Below are positions 7,977-14,788 of a stretch of 32,843 nucleotides of DNA, piece after piece. Each line of letters opens with the position of its first letter. Position 1 is the stretch's first letter. Below the pieces are notes generated by a model. That model saw only the letters and a list, made by a program, of their open reading frames with translations, was not told where the DNA came from and searched no databases. Both the position numbers and the translations under genes were made by a program. The stretch comes from Lachnospiraceae bacterium (lineage in GTDB: Bacteria; Bacillota; Clostridia; Lachnospirales; Lachnospiraceae). The stretch spans positions 1-32,843 of the forward strand of contig JAEEGT010000118.1 of the NCBI GenBank assembly GCA_016280465.1, written 5' to 3'.

Positions 7977-9902
7977 TTGAAAACAATAAGAATGACAACC
8001 GCTCAGGCGTTGGTAAAGTTTTTGGACGCTCAGTACGTGGAGCGTGACGGCGTTGAGACCAAATTCGTGGAGGGCGTGTTTACCATCTTCGGCCATGGCA
8101 TCGTGCTTGGCCTCGGTCAGGCTCTCGATGAAAATCCCGGAAGCCTTAAGGTATTCCAGGGCCGTAATGAGCAGGGCATGGCCCACGTGGCAGCAGCCTT
8201 TGCCAAGCAGAATAACAGGAAAAAGATCATCGCATGTTCTTCTTCCATAGGCCCCGGTGCCGCAAATATGGTCACAGCCGCTGCCTGCGCAACGGTGAAT
8301 AACGTACCCCTTCTTATGCTTCCTGGTGACACCTATGCAACGAGACAGCCCGACCCCGTGCTTCAGCAGGTGGAGCAGCCCACGAGCCTCGGCACCACTA
8401 CCAACGATGCTTTCAGGGCCGTTACCAAATACTTTGACCGTATCGTGCGCCCGGAACAATTGATGAACGCCATGATCAATGCCATGCGTGTTCTCACGGA
8501 CCCTGCGGAAACAGGCGCTGTATGCATCGCTCTCAGCCAGGACGTTGAAGGCGAAGCCTACGATTATCCCGAATATTTCTTTGAAAAACGTGTCCACAGG
8601 ATAGTCCGCACCGTTCCTTCCGAGGCGGAACTTTCCGATGCGGTTGAGATCATAAAGAAAGCAAAGAAACCCCTTGTGATTTGCGGAGGCGGCGTGCGCT
8701 ACTCCGAAGCCGGCGATGTTCTCATGAAATTCTGCCGCGAGTTCAATATCCCCTATGCGGAGACTCAGGCCGGAAAGAGCGCCACAAAATCTTCCTGCGA
8801 ATATAATCTGGGCGGTATCGGTGTTACCGGTAACAGTGCCGCCAATACAATAGCAAGAAAGGCCGATGTGGTCATAGCCGTGGGCTCCCGCCTTACGGAC
8901 TTTACCACCGGCTCCAAGTCCCAGTACTCGGACAAAGCAAAATTTGTAAACATTAACGTTTCCCGCTTCCATGCTTACAAGATGGATGCACTGAGCGTGG
9001 TGGGCGATGCCAAGGAAACCCTTAAGCGCCTGGCTTCAAAACTCAGAACCTCAGGATATAAGAGTTCCTATACCACCGAGATAGAAAAAGCAAGAACGGA
9101 CTGGGCCAAAGAAATGAAGCGCCTGGCGAACTACTCCTACGGCAAGGGCTTTAAGACCCTTATCCCCGCTCAGAACCCGGGCTCCGTGGAGGAATTTGTT
9201 AAGCTCTACGGCACGGAAGTTACTCAGGTTGCGGCTATCTGCGCCATCCGTGAGAATATCCCCAAGGATGCGGTAATTACCGGCGCTTCCGGTTCTCTTC
9301 CAGGAGACCTTCAGCGCATGTGGACCACGGACACTAAGGACGCATACCACATGGAGTACGGTTATTCCTGCATGGGTTACGAGGTTTCTTCTGCCCTTGG
9401 CTGCAAACTGGCGGACCCTTCCAAAGAAGTGTACGCAATGCTTGGAGACGGAAGCTTCCTGATGCTTCACAGCGAACTCATTACCTCCCTTCAGGAAGGA
9501 AAGAAGATCAATGTGCTTCTTTTTGATAACTGCGGATTCGGATGCATCAATAATCTGCAGATGTCAAACGGAGTGGGAAATCTTGCGACGGAATTCAGAT
9601 ACCGCGATGAAAAGGGCGGTCTGAACGGAAGCCTGATCCCCATCGATTATGCCAAGGTGGCTGCGGGCTACGGCTGCAAGACCTATACCGTTCACACCAT
9701 AGAGGAACTTAAAAAAGCTCTTCGAGGAGCACGTCGCAGCAAGGTTTCGACCCTCATCGACATCAAGGCCCTTCCCAAGACCATGACCGACGGCTACGAT
9801 TCCTGGTGGAATGTGGGTGCTGCCGAAGTTACCTCCAAACCCGCCGGCCGCGAAGCCTACGAGCGAGTGATCGACAACCGTAAGAAAGCAAGACAATACT
9901 AA
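7977..9902 (+). CDS. iolD: 3D-(3,5/4)-trihydroxycyclohexane-1,2-dione acylhydrolase, TTG start
   Basis: This 641-residue thiamine-diphosphate enzyme opens the inositol ring, converting trihydroxycyclohexanedione to 5-deoxy-glucuronate. The N-terminal Pyr domain carries the conserved glutamate E65 in [10 protein letters not shown]. The C-terminal TPP-binding motif runs from GDG (490-492) to N518, the expected GDG-x(25)-N spacing. Middle residues about 215-345 form the dehydrogenase-type domain of this superfamily. The start is TTG at 7977, because AGGAGG at 7963-7968 lies eight bases upstream. The first internal ATG at 7992 is too far from it. A TTG start combined with the long structured leader suggests lower or regulated translation compared with upstream genes. 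Length is normal for IolD. Confidence 0.96.
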   Translation: MKTIRMTTAQALVKFLDAQYVERDGVETKFVEGVFTIFGHGIVLGLGQALDENPGSLKVFQGRNEQGMAHVAAAFAKQNNRKKIIACSSSIGPGAANMVTAAACATVNNVPLLMLPGDTYATRQPDPVLQQVEQPTSLGTTTNDAFRAVTKYFDRIVRPEQLMNAMINAMRVLTDPAETGAVCIALSQDVEGEAYDYPEYFFEKRVHRIVRTVPSEAELSDAVEIIKKAKKPLVICGGGVRYSEAGDVLMKFCREFNIPYAETQAGKSATKSSCEYNLGGIGVTGNSAANTIARKADVVIAVGSRLTDFTTGSKSQYSDKAKFVNINVSRFHAYKMDALSVVGDAKETLKRLASKLRTSGYKSSYTTEIEKARTDWAKEMKRLANYSYGKGFKTLIPAQNPGSVEEFVKLYGTEVTQVAAICAIRENIPKDAVITGASGSLPGDLQRMWTTDTKDAYHMEYGYSCMGYEVSSALGCKLADPSKEVYAMLGDGSFLMLHSELITSLQEGKKINVLLFDNCGFGCINNLQMSNGVGNLATEFRYRDEKGGLNGSLIPIDYAKVAAGYGCKTYTVHTIEELKKALRGARRSKVSTLIDIKALPKTMTDGYDSWWNVGAAEVTSKPAGREAYERVIDNRKKARQY

Positions 9903-9907
9903 AGGAG

Positions 9908-9982
9908 ATGAACAGTCTGGTGGACTGTTCATGGGAGCGCCTTGACTCGCTGAGCGAGTCAGCGACCCGTGGCTTGGAGTGA
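9908..9982 (+). repeat. Structured intergenic element B with two perfect hairpins (iolD-iolE gap)
   Basis: Hairpin 1 pairs 9908-9917 with 9923-9932: ten perfect pairs with a 5-nt loop. Hairpin 2 pairs 9943-9950 with 9954-9961: eight pairs with a TGA triloop. A GC-rich linker and a CCCGTGGCTTGG tail follow. Neither hairpin is followed by a T tract, so this is not a standard terminator. The sequence differs from element A. It looks like a dispersed intergenic element or an RNA-processing/stability structure. Confidence 0.6.
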
Positions 9983-10010
9983 AAAGAATCAGTTAAAGGA
10001 GACAATACAT

Positions 10011-10907
10011 ATGCTAAATCAAGAAAACGTTCACCTGGGCATTGCGCCCATTGCCTGGACCAACGACGACATGCCGGATCTGGGCGCTGAAAACACCTTC
10101 GAACAGTGCGTCAGCGAAATGGCCCTTGCGGGCTACGAAGGCTGTGAGATCGGAAACAAATACCCTCAGGATGTGGAAACCCTTAAGAAGGCCCTTGCTC
10201 TTCGCAATCTGCAGATCTGCAACTGCTGGTTCTCCACCTTCCTGATCTCAAAGCCCTACGAAGAGACCGAGAAAGAATTCATCAAAAAAGTTGAATTCCT
10301 TAAGGCCATGGGAGCCAAGGTCATCGGTGTGTCCGAGCAGTCCTACTCCGTTCAGGGTCAGATGAACACTCCCGTGTTCGGTCACAAGCACATCATGGAT
10401 CAGGATGAGTGGAAGCTTCTTTGCGACGGTCTTAATAAGCTGGGACGTGTAGCCAAAGAACGGGGTATCGATCTTACCTTCCACCATCACATGGGCACCG
10501 TTGTCCAGACCGAAGCAGAGGTTGACTACATGATGGAGCACACAGACCCCGAGTACTTTTCCCTTCTTTTTGACAGCGGACACTTTGCTTATTGCGGAGT
10601 GGACCCCGTAAAGATGGTAAAGAGATACGCGGACCGCATCAAACACGTGCATCTTAAGGACATCCGTCCCGAGGTGGTAGAGAAGGTTAAGCGCGAAAAC
10701 TTAAGCTTCCTTCAGGGCGTGAGAGAGGGTGCTTTTACCGTACCCGGAGACGGCTGCGTGGACTTTGATTCCATCTTCAAGGTACTTGAGGATACAGGCT
10801 ACAAGGGCTACATGCTGGTAGAAGCGGAGCAGGATCCCGCCAAGGCCAATCCCCTTGAGTATGCCATTAAGGCACGTAAGTTCATTAAAGAGCACGCAGG
10901 AATCTAA
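10011..10907 (+). CDS. iolE: Inosose dehydratase (2-keto-myo-inositol dehydratase)
   Basis: This 298-residue TIM-barrel enzyme of the xylose-isomerase-like superfamily dehydrates scyllo-inosose to trihydroxycyclohexanedione. Recognisable segments are HLGIAPIAWTNDDMP at the N-terminus, TFHHHMGT (156-163), LLFDSGH (185-191), HVHLKD (212-217) and the final metal-binding region MLVEAEQD. The last three contribute divalent-metal ligands in this fold. The start ATG 10011 follows AAAGGAG; a longer frame from a GTG at 9969 lies inside structured element B and is rejected. Gene length is normal for IolE. Confidence 0.95.
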   Translation: MLNQENVHLGIAPIAWTNDDMPDLGAENTFEQCVSEMALAGYEGCEIGNKYPQDVETLKKALALRNLQICNCWFSTFLISKPYEETEKEFIKKVEFLKAMGAKVIGVSEQSYSVQGQMNTPVFGHKHIMDQDEWKLLCDGLNKLGRVAKERGIDLTFHHHMGTVVQTEAEVDYMMEHTDPEYFSLLFDSGHFAYCGVDPVKMVKRYADRIKHVHLKDIRPEVVEKVKRENLSFLQGVREGAFTVPGDGCVDFDSIFKVLEDTGYKGYMLVEAEQDPAKANPLEYAIKARKFIKEHAGI

Positions 10908-10976
10908 GAAAGTCAATTAAGTCCGTAACGGGCCTGACAGGGCGCCGCGGCGGTGAACATTATAAGGAGAAAAAAT
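10908..10976 (+). other. Short GC-rich iolE-iolG spacer
   Basis: This 69-bp spacer contains the perfect palindrome CGCCGCGGCG at 10943-10952 and small stem options just upstream. AAGGAG serves as the iolG ribosome site. It has no T tract, so it is not a terminator. It may be a remnant of a larger intergenic element, but that is weak. Confidence 0.4.
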
Positions 10977-11990
10977 ATGGTAACATTCGGCGTAATCGGT
11001 GCAGGACGCATCGGTAAAGTACACACAGAAAGCATTTGCCTTCACGTTAAAGGCGCAAAGATTAAAACTCTTGCAGATCCCTTCATGAGCGATGAGGTTG
11101 CTGCATGGGCCAAGGACCTTGGAGTTGAGAACACCACCAAGGATTATCACGAGATTCTTAACGATCCCGAGATTGATGCTGTAATGATCTGTTCTTCCAC
11201 CAACACTCATTCCCCCATCTCCATCGAAGCCATCAAAGCGGGAAAGCACGTGTTCTGTGAAAAGCCCATCGACCATGATCTTGCCAAGATCAAAGAGGTG
11301 GTTGAAGCTTTAAAGGGCACCAAGATCAAATATCAGGTAGGCTTCAACAGAAGATTCGACCACAACTTCGAGGCAGTTCGCAATGCGGTTGCTTCCGGCA
11401 AAATCGGCGAGCCCCACATCATCAAGATCACATCCCGCGATCCCGAGCCTCCGTCAGCAGAGTATGCTGCAGTTTCCGGCGGTATGTTCCTTGACATGAC
11501 CATTCACGATTTTGATATGGTACGGTACCTTGCAGGCTGTGATGCGGAAGAGATCTATGTTCAGTCCGCAGTCCTTGTGGATCCCGCCATCGGACAGGCA
11601 GGGGACGTTGATACCGCACTTATTACCCTTAAGATGGCTAACGGAGCCCTTGCAATGATCGACAACTCCCGTAAGGCAGTTTACGGCTACGATCAGAGGG
11701 CCGAAGTATTCGGTTCCAAGGGCATGGTACAGACTGCCAACGATACCGAATCTACCATGGTATTCAGCGGAGATCAGGGTATCGTAGCAGAGAAGCCCCT
11801 TTACTTCTTCCTTGAAAGATACATGGAGTCCTTCTCAAGAGAAGTCCGTCTCTTTGTCAAAGCCATCGAGGAAGACACCGACACTCCTCTCGGAGTTATG
11901 GACGGCTTAAAGCCTGTTCTTATGGGCATCGCAGCCAAGAAGTCCGTGGAAGAGCACAGACCTGTAAAACTTTCTGAGATTCAGTTTTAA
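10977..11990 (+). CDS. iolG: myo-inositol 2-dehydrogenase (NAD+)
   Basis: This 337-residue GFO/IDH/MocA-family oxidoreductase oxidises myo-inositol to scyllo-inosose, the first pathway step. The Rossmann motif is GVIGAGRIG (5-13). The catalytic residues known from B. subtilis IolG have equivalents K96 (CEKPID), D173 and H177 (FLDMTIHDFD). The start ATG at 10977 is preceded by AAGGAG; an upstream ATG at 10953 lies within the GC-rich spacer and lacks a ribosome site. Related family members act on other inositol isomers, so isomer preference is open. The stop is followed 11 bases later by copy 2 of structured element A. Confidence 0.94.
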   Translation: MVTFGVIGAGRIGKVHTESICLHVKGAKIKTLADPFMSDEVAAWAKDLGVENTTKDYHEILNDPEIDAVMICSSTNTHSPISIEAIKAGKHVFCEKPIDHDLAKIKEVVEALKGTKIKYQVGFNRRFDHNFEAVRNAVASGKIGEPHIIKITSRDPEPPSAEYAAVSGGMFLDMTIHDFDMVRYLAGCDAEEIYVQSAVLVDPAIGQAGDVDTALITLKMANGALAMIDNSRKAVYGYDQRAEVFGSKGMVQTANDTESTMVFSGDQGIVAEKPLYFFLERYMESFSREVRLFVKAIEEDTDTPLGVMDGLKPVLMGIAAKKSVEEHRPVKLSEIQF

Positions 11991-12001
11991 GATCATAATA
12001 C

Positions 12002-12194
12002 GCGATTGTAAACTCGACAATTCACTCGCAACCCGGCTCCACTACGCTCGACTAATCGCTAACTCCGGCTATGTGTCATGGCACGTTCGCCTATGGGGCC
12101 TCTCGCGCCAGACACCAAGCCTGCGTAAGCGCTGGATTCTCGCTTCGGTTCCCGCCTAATTGTTGCTCGTTGAATTTCGAGCTTTACCAATCGC
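12002..12194 (+). repeat. Structured intergenic element A, copy 2 (iolG-iolB gap)
   Basis: This second copy is 193 nt and fills most of the 233-bp iolG-iolB gap. The core at 12033-12159 is base-for-base identical to 7776-7902. The arms pair: 12002-12008 with 12088-12094 counted as 12188-12194, 12009-12012 with 12183-12186, 12013-12017 with 12177-12181, and 12019-12023 with 12172-12176. The arms differ in sequence from copy 1, yet pairing is kept. The same internal helix found in copy 1 is present because the core is identical. An in-frame extension of iolB runs through it by chance. Confidence 0.85.
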
Positions 12195-12223
12195 TTGTAT
12201 ATTCTAAAACTATAGGAGCATAT

Positions 12224-12994
12224 ATGTTCACAGAATTTGTATATCCCGAGTTCGACGCGTCGGGTAAGAAGCAGCTTTGTACATACGGTGCCGAGAATGA
12301 CATGATGATGGACATTGCCGTGTATCGCATGAAGAAAGGTGATACAAAAACATTCCTTTCAAACACCGAGGAAACCGCGGTGCTGGTGGTTCTCGGTAAG
12401 GTTTCTTTTGAATGGAACGGAGAGAAGAAAGAAGGCTTCAGACACGATTTCATCAATGAAGGCCCTTATTGCCTCCATGCCTGCAAGGGCGTTGAAATAA
12501 AGATTGTGGCTTTGGAAGATTCCGAAGTGCTGGTGCAGAAAACAGATAACGAGCGCGATTTCACTCCCGTATTCTACACTCCCGAAACCTGCACCAACGA
12601 TACCTTCGGTAAGGGCCTGTGCGAGGACCGCATGGAGCGCACCGTTCGCACCATCTTTGATTACAGCAACGCACCTTACTCCAACATGGTTAACGGTGAA
12701 GTTATAAATCATCAGGGCAGCTGGTCAAGCTACACGCCTCACAGCCATCCCCAGCCTGAAGTGTATTATTACCGCTATGAGCGCCCCGAAGGCTTCGGAG
12801 CCTGCTTTATAGGTGAAAGTGCCTTCAAGATCGCTGACGGAAGCGCAGCCCACATCACACCCGGCAAGAATCACCCCCAGTGCACCGCACCGGGCTTTCC
12901 CATGTACTATTGCTGGATGATCCGCCATCTTCCCGGCAACCCTTGGACCACCAGAGACGATGATCCCAGATATCTCTGGATCAAAGAATTATAG
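12224..12994 (+). CDS. iolB: 5-deoxy-glucuronate isomerase
   Basis: This 256-residue KduI/IolB-family bicupin isomerises 5-deoxy-glucuronate to 2-deoxy-5-keto-gluconate. The C-terminal cupin carries the metal-site sequence HSHPQPEVYYYRYERPEGFG, with conserved His and Glu, and a later HPQC segment. The start ATG 12224 is supported by AGGAG at 12214-12218. A longer frame from 12071 would translate structured element A and is rejected. It is the last gene of the operon and is followed by a strong terminator. Confidence 0.95.
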   Translation: MFTEFVYPEFDASGKKQLCTYGAENDMMMDIAVYRMKKGDTKTFLSNTEETAVLVVLGKVSFEWNGEKKEGFRHDFINEGPYCLHACKGVEIKIVALEDSEVLVQKTDNERDFTPVFYTPETCTNDTFGKGLCEDRMERTVRTIFDYSNAPYSNMVNGEVINHQGSWSSYTPHSHPQPEVYYYRYERPEGFGACFIGESAFKIADGSAAHITPGKNHPQCTAPGFPMYYCWMIRHLPGNPWTTRDDDPRYLWIKEL

Positions 12995-13005
12995 TTTGGA
13001 TTATT

Positions 13006-13037
13006 AAAACAGCCCCTCAAATGAGGGGCTGTCTTTT
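13006..13037. terminator. Terminator shared by iolB and the convergent GH29 gene
   Basis: The stem ACAGCCCCTC (13009-13018) pairs with GAGGGGCTGT (13023-13032) around an AAAT loop. It is followed by CTTTTATTTT and preceded by AAAA. Ten pairs make a strong hairpin between convergent genes. Confidence 0.92.
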
Positions 13038-14544
13038 ATTTTAGCGTTATCTTAAAGCACTGCGGCATTCTGCTTTCAGGTGCTTCCTTAAGGGTGATCC
13101 GCAGCCCTTCGTGGTCGCAGATCCAGGCGGCGACAGAGTTGTGACAGACAGGGGAATCTCCGCCGGAACGGCCTGTGTCCCCGATCAACAGTTCCACGTG
13201 TTCAACGCAGGTCCCGTACCTTGCGGTGTTCAGGGACTTAATGTGTATTTCTTTGGAGGGCTTCATCTGGAAGGCGTAAAGTACTCCTTCTTTGTAGGTG
13301 AATCTGAAATCACCTTCATCATAGGCTATTTCGCCCTCTGCGAAGGTGCCTGCCTTGATCTGATGATCTCCTTCTTTGTAGAACCTGTAAGGTCCGGTCT
13401 CGTAGATCCCTTCACCGTTAATTCTAAGCCACTCACCGATCTCGGAAAGCACGCGGGTTTCTTCTTCCGTAAAGGTACCGTCGGGCTTGGGACCGATGTT
13501 AAGAAGGAGCATTCCGTTTTTGGATACCACGTCGATGAGTGTTGTTATACATTCATAGGAAGACTTGAAGGTGTTGTCTTTGGTGTAGCCCCAGGAGCGG
13601 TTTCCGATGGCGGTGTCCGTCTGCCAGGGGTAGGGGAAGATATCCCCGAGGGATCCCCGTTCCACATCCAGGGTGGCGGTTCCCAAGGGGAAAGCGTTGT
13701 GCTTAAAATCGATGGTCACTTCCGTGCCCCATTCCTCGGCCCTGTTATAGTAGTAAGCCGCCAGTTTTTTGAGCCAGGGCTTGAAGTTTTCATGCTGGAT
13801 CCACCAGTCAAAGTAAAGAAGCCCCGGACGGTATCTGTCTATGAGCTCGCAGGTGCGCACCAGCCAGTCTTCGCACCACTCGTCGGTAGGGCCTGCCTCG
13901 TCCACTGTGTCGGTGGTAGCGATCATGTCTCTGCCCAGCTTTTCTTCGTAGTGGGCGGGAGCGTAGAAATCAAACCATTCTTTGGAAGGGTCGATGTCAC
14001 TTTCGAAGGTCCGGCCCATGTTCATAAAGAAATAGTGCTCCGCTCTGTGGGAAGAAGCACAGAACTTAAGTCCCTGTTTCTCGCATTCTTCCTTTAATTC
14101 CCCGGCCACGTTACGCTTAGGCCCCATCTTTGCCGCATTCCAGCGGTTAAAGTCCGTATCGTACATGGCAAAGCCGTCATGGTGCTCCAGTACCGGTACC
14201 ACAAATCTTGCACCCGCATTCTTAAAGGTTTCGATCCAGCGGTGAGCATCAAACCCGGAACCGGTAAAGCTCGGGATAAAATCCTTGTATCCGAAATCCT
14301 TCTGAGACCCGTAGGTCTTTACGTGGTGTTCAAATTCTTTGGTACCTTCCTGATACATGTTCCTTGAGTACCATTCGTTGGAAAAGCCGGGAACGGAGTA
14401 GATCCCCCAATGGATAAAGATGCCGAACTTCCCGCCGTAGTACCAGTCGGGAGTTTTCCTGCCCGAAAGGGACTTCCAGTCCGCTTTGTATCTGCCTGCG
14501 GCAATTGTCTTGTCTATTAGCGAAAGATATTCACTTTTTGTCAT
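13036..14544 (-). CDS. GH29 alpha-L-fucosidase, cytoplasmic
   Basis: This 502-residue retaining glycosidase matches family GH29. The N-terminal FGIFIHWGIYSVP (about 40-52) and LEHHDGFAMYDT (119-130) are family hallmarks. The nucleophile is expected at D246 in LLYFDWWIQ. NGMLLLNIGPKPDG follows at the end of the catalytic barrel, and a C-terminal beta-sandwich completes the protein. There is no signal peptide, so substrates must be imported. The start at 14544 is chosen because GGGGGT lies just upstream on the minus strand; an upstream in-frame start at 14580 has none. It is divergent from the transporter operon across 244 bp that carry the inositol-type operator repeats. No fucose catabolic genes are in the window. 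Activity on alpha-L-galactosides or a modified substrate is possible. Confidence 0.9.
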   Translation of the reverse strand: MTKSEYLSLIDKTIAAGRYKADWKSLSGRKTPDWYYGGKFGIFIHWGIYSVPGFSNEWYSRNMYQEGTKEFEHHVKTYGSQKDFGYKDFIPSFTGSGFDAHRWIETFKNAGARFVVPVLEHHDGFAMYDTDFNRWNAAKMGPKRNVAGELKEECEKQGLKFCASSHRAEHYFFMNMGRTFESDIDPSKEWFDFYAPAHYEEKLGRDMIATTDTVDEAGPTDEWCEDWLVRTCELIDRYRPGLLYFDWWIQHENFKPWLKKLAAYYYNRAEEWGTEVTIDFKHNAFPLGTATLDVERGSLGDIFPYPWQTDTAIGNRSWGYTKDNTFKSSYECITTLIDVVSKNGMLLLNIGPKPDGTFTEEETRVLSEIGEWLRINGEGIYETGPYRFYKEGDHQIKAGTFAEGEIAYDEGDFRFTYKEGVLYAFQMKPSKEIHIKSLNTARYGTCVEHVELLIGDTGRSGGDSPVCHNSVAAWICDHEGLRITLKEAPESRMPQCFKITLK

Positions 14545-14605
14545 GATAACCCCCGAAAAAGAAATGTATATGCATAACATATCATTGTTTCGTTAATTTT
14601 ACTAT

Positions 14606-14616
14606 GCAAAATTTGC
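14606..14616. promoter_or_regulatory. GCAAA-A-TTTGC dyad upstream of GH29
   Basis: This is a perfect 11-bp dyad with five-base arms around one A. It lies 62 bp upstream of the GH29 start. The same arms around a T occur at 23973-23983 in the other divergent promoter region. It is a candidate operator for an unidentified regulator. Confidence 0.4.
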
Positions 14617-14622
14617 TTTTAG

Positions 14623-14717
14623 ACCAAGATATACCCACCTAATGACAAAAAATGCACATAAATTACCCAAAAGTTACAAAAAAGTGAATAGAAATCACCA
14701 AAGAAAAACTGTATGAT
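14623..14717 (+). promoter_or_regulatory. Promoter and phased repeats of the ABC transporter operon
   Basis: TATGAT at 14712-14717 is the likely -10 box, with a poor -35 (TAGAAA, 14689-14694; 17-bp spacer). CAAA-type repeats occur at 14623 (ACCAAG), 14644, 14666, 14675 and 14697. The block 14646-14691 aligns without gaps to 4587-4632 in front of the inositol operon. In both cases the block begins exactly 66 bases before the -10 box. This supports control by the same DeoR protein. Confidence 0.65.
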
Positions 14718-14788
14718 GTACTCAACAGTTGTAAATAAGTCGCGACCACTGTGCCGTGACTCACAACCATAATCATTGGAGGTTAACT

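Noticed and set aside
9908-9982. A 24-codon ORF across element B
   Set aside because: The GGAG motif abuts its ATG without spacing, and both hairpins better explain the sequence pattern.
12071-12223. N-terminal extension of IolB reading through element A
   Set aside because: It translates the identical non-coding core, has no ribosome site at 12071, and IolB homology begins at 12224, where AGGAG is well placed.
13111-14097. 328-codon plus-strand ORF opposite GH29
   Set aside because: GH29 catalytic motifs lie on the minus strand, and the plus-strand frame shows no family features.
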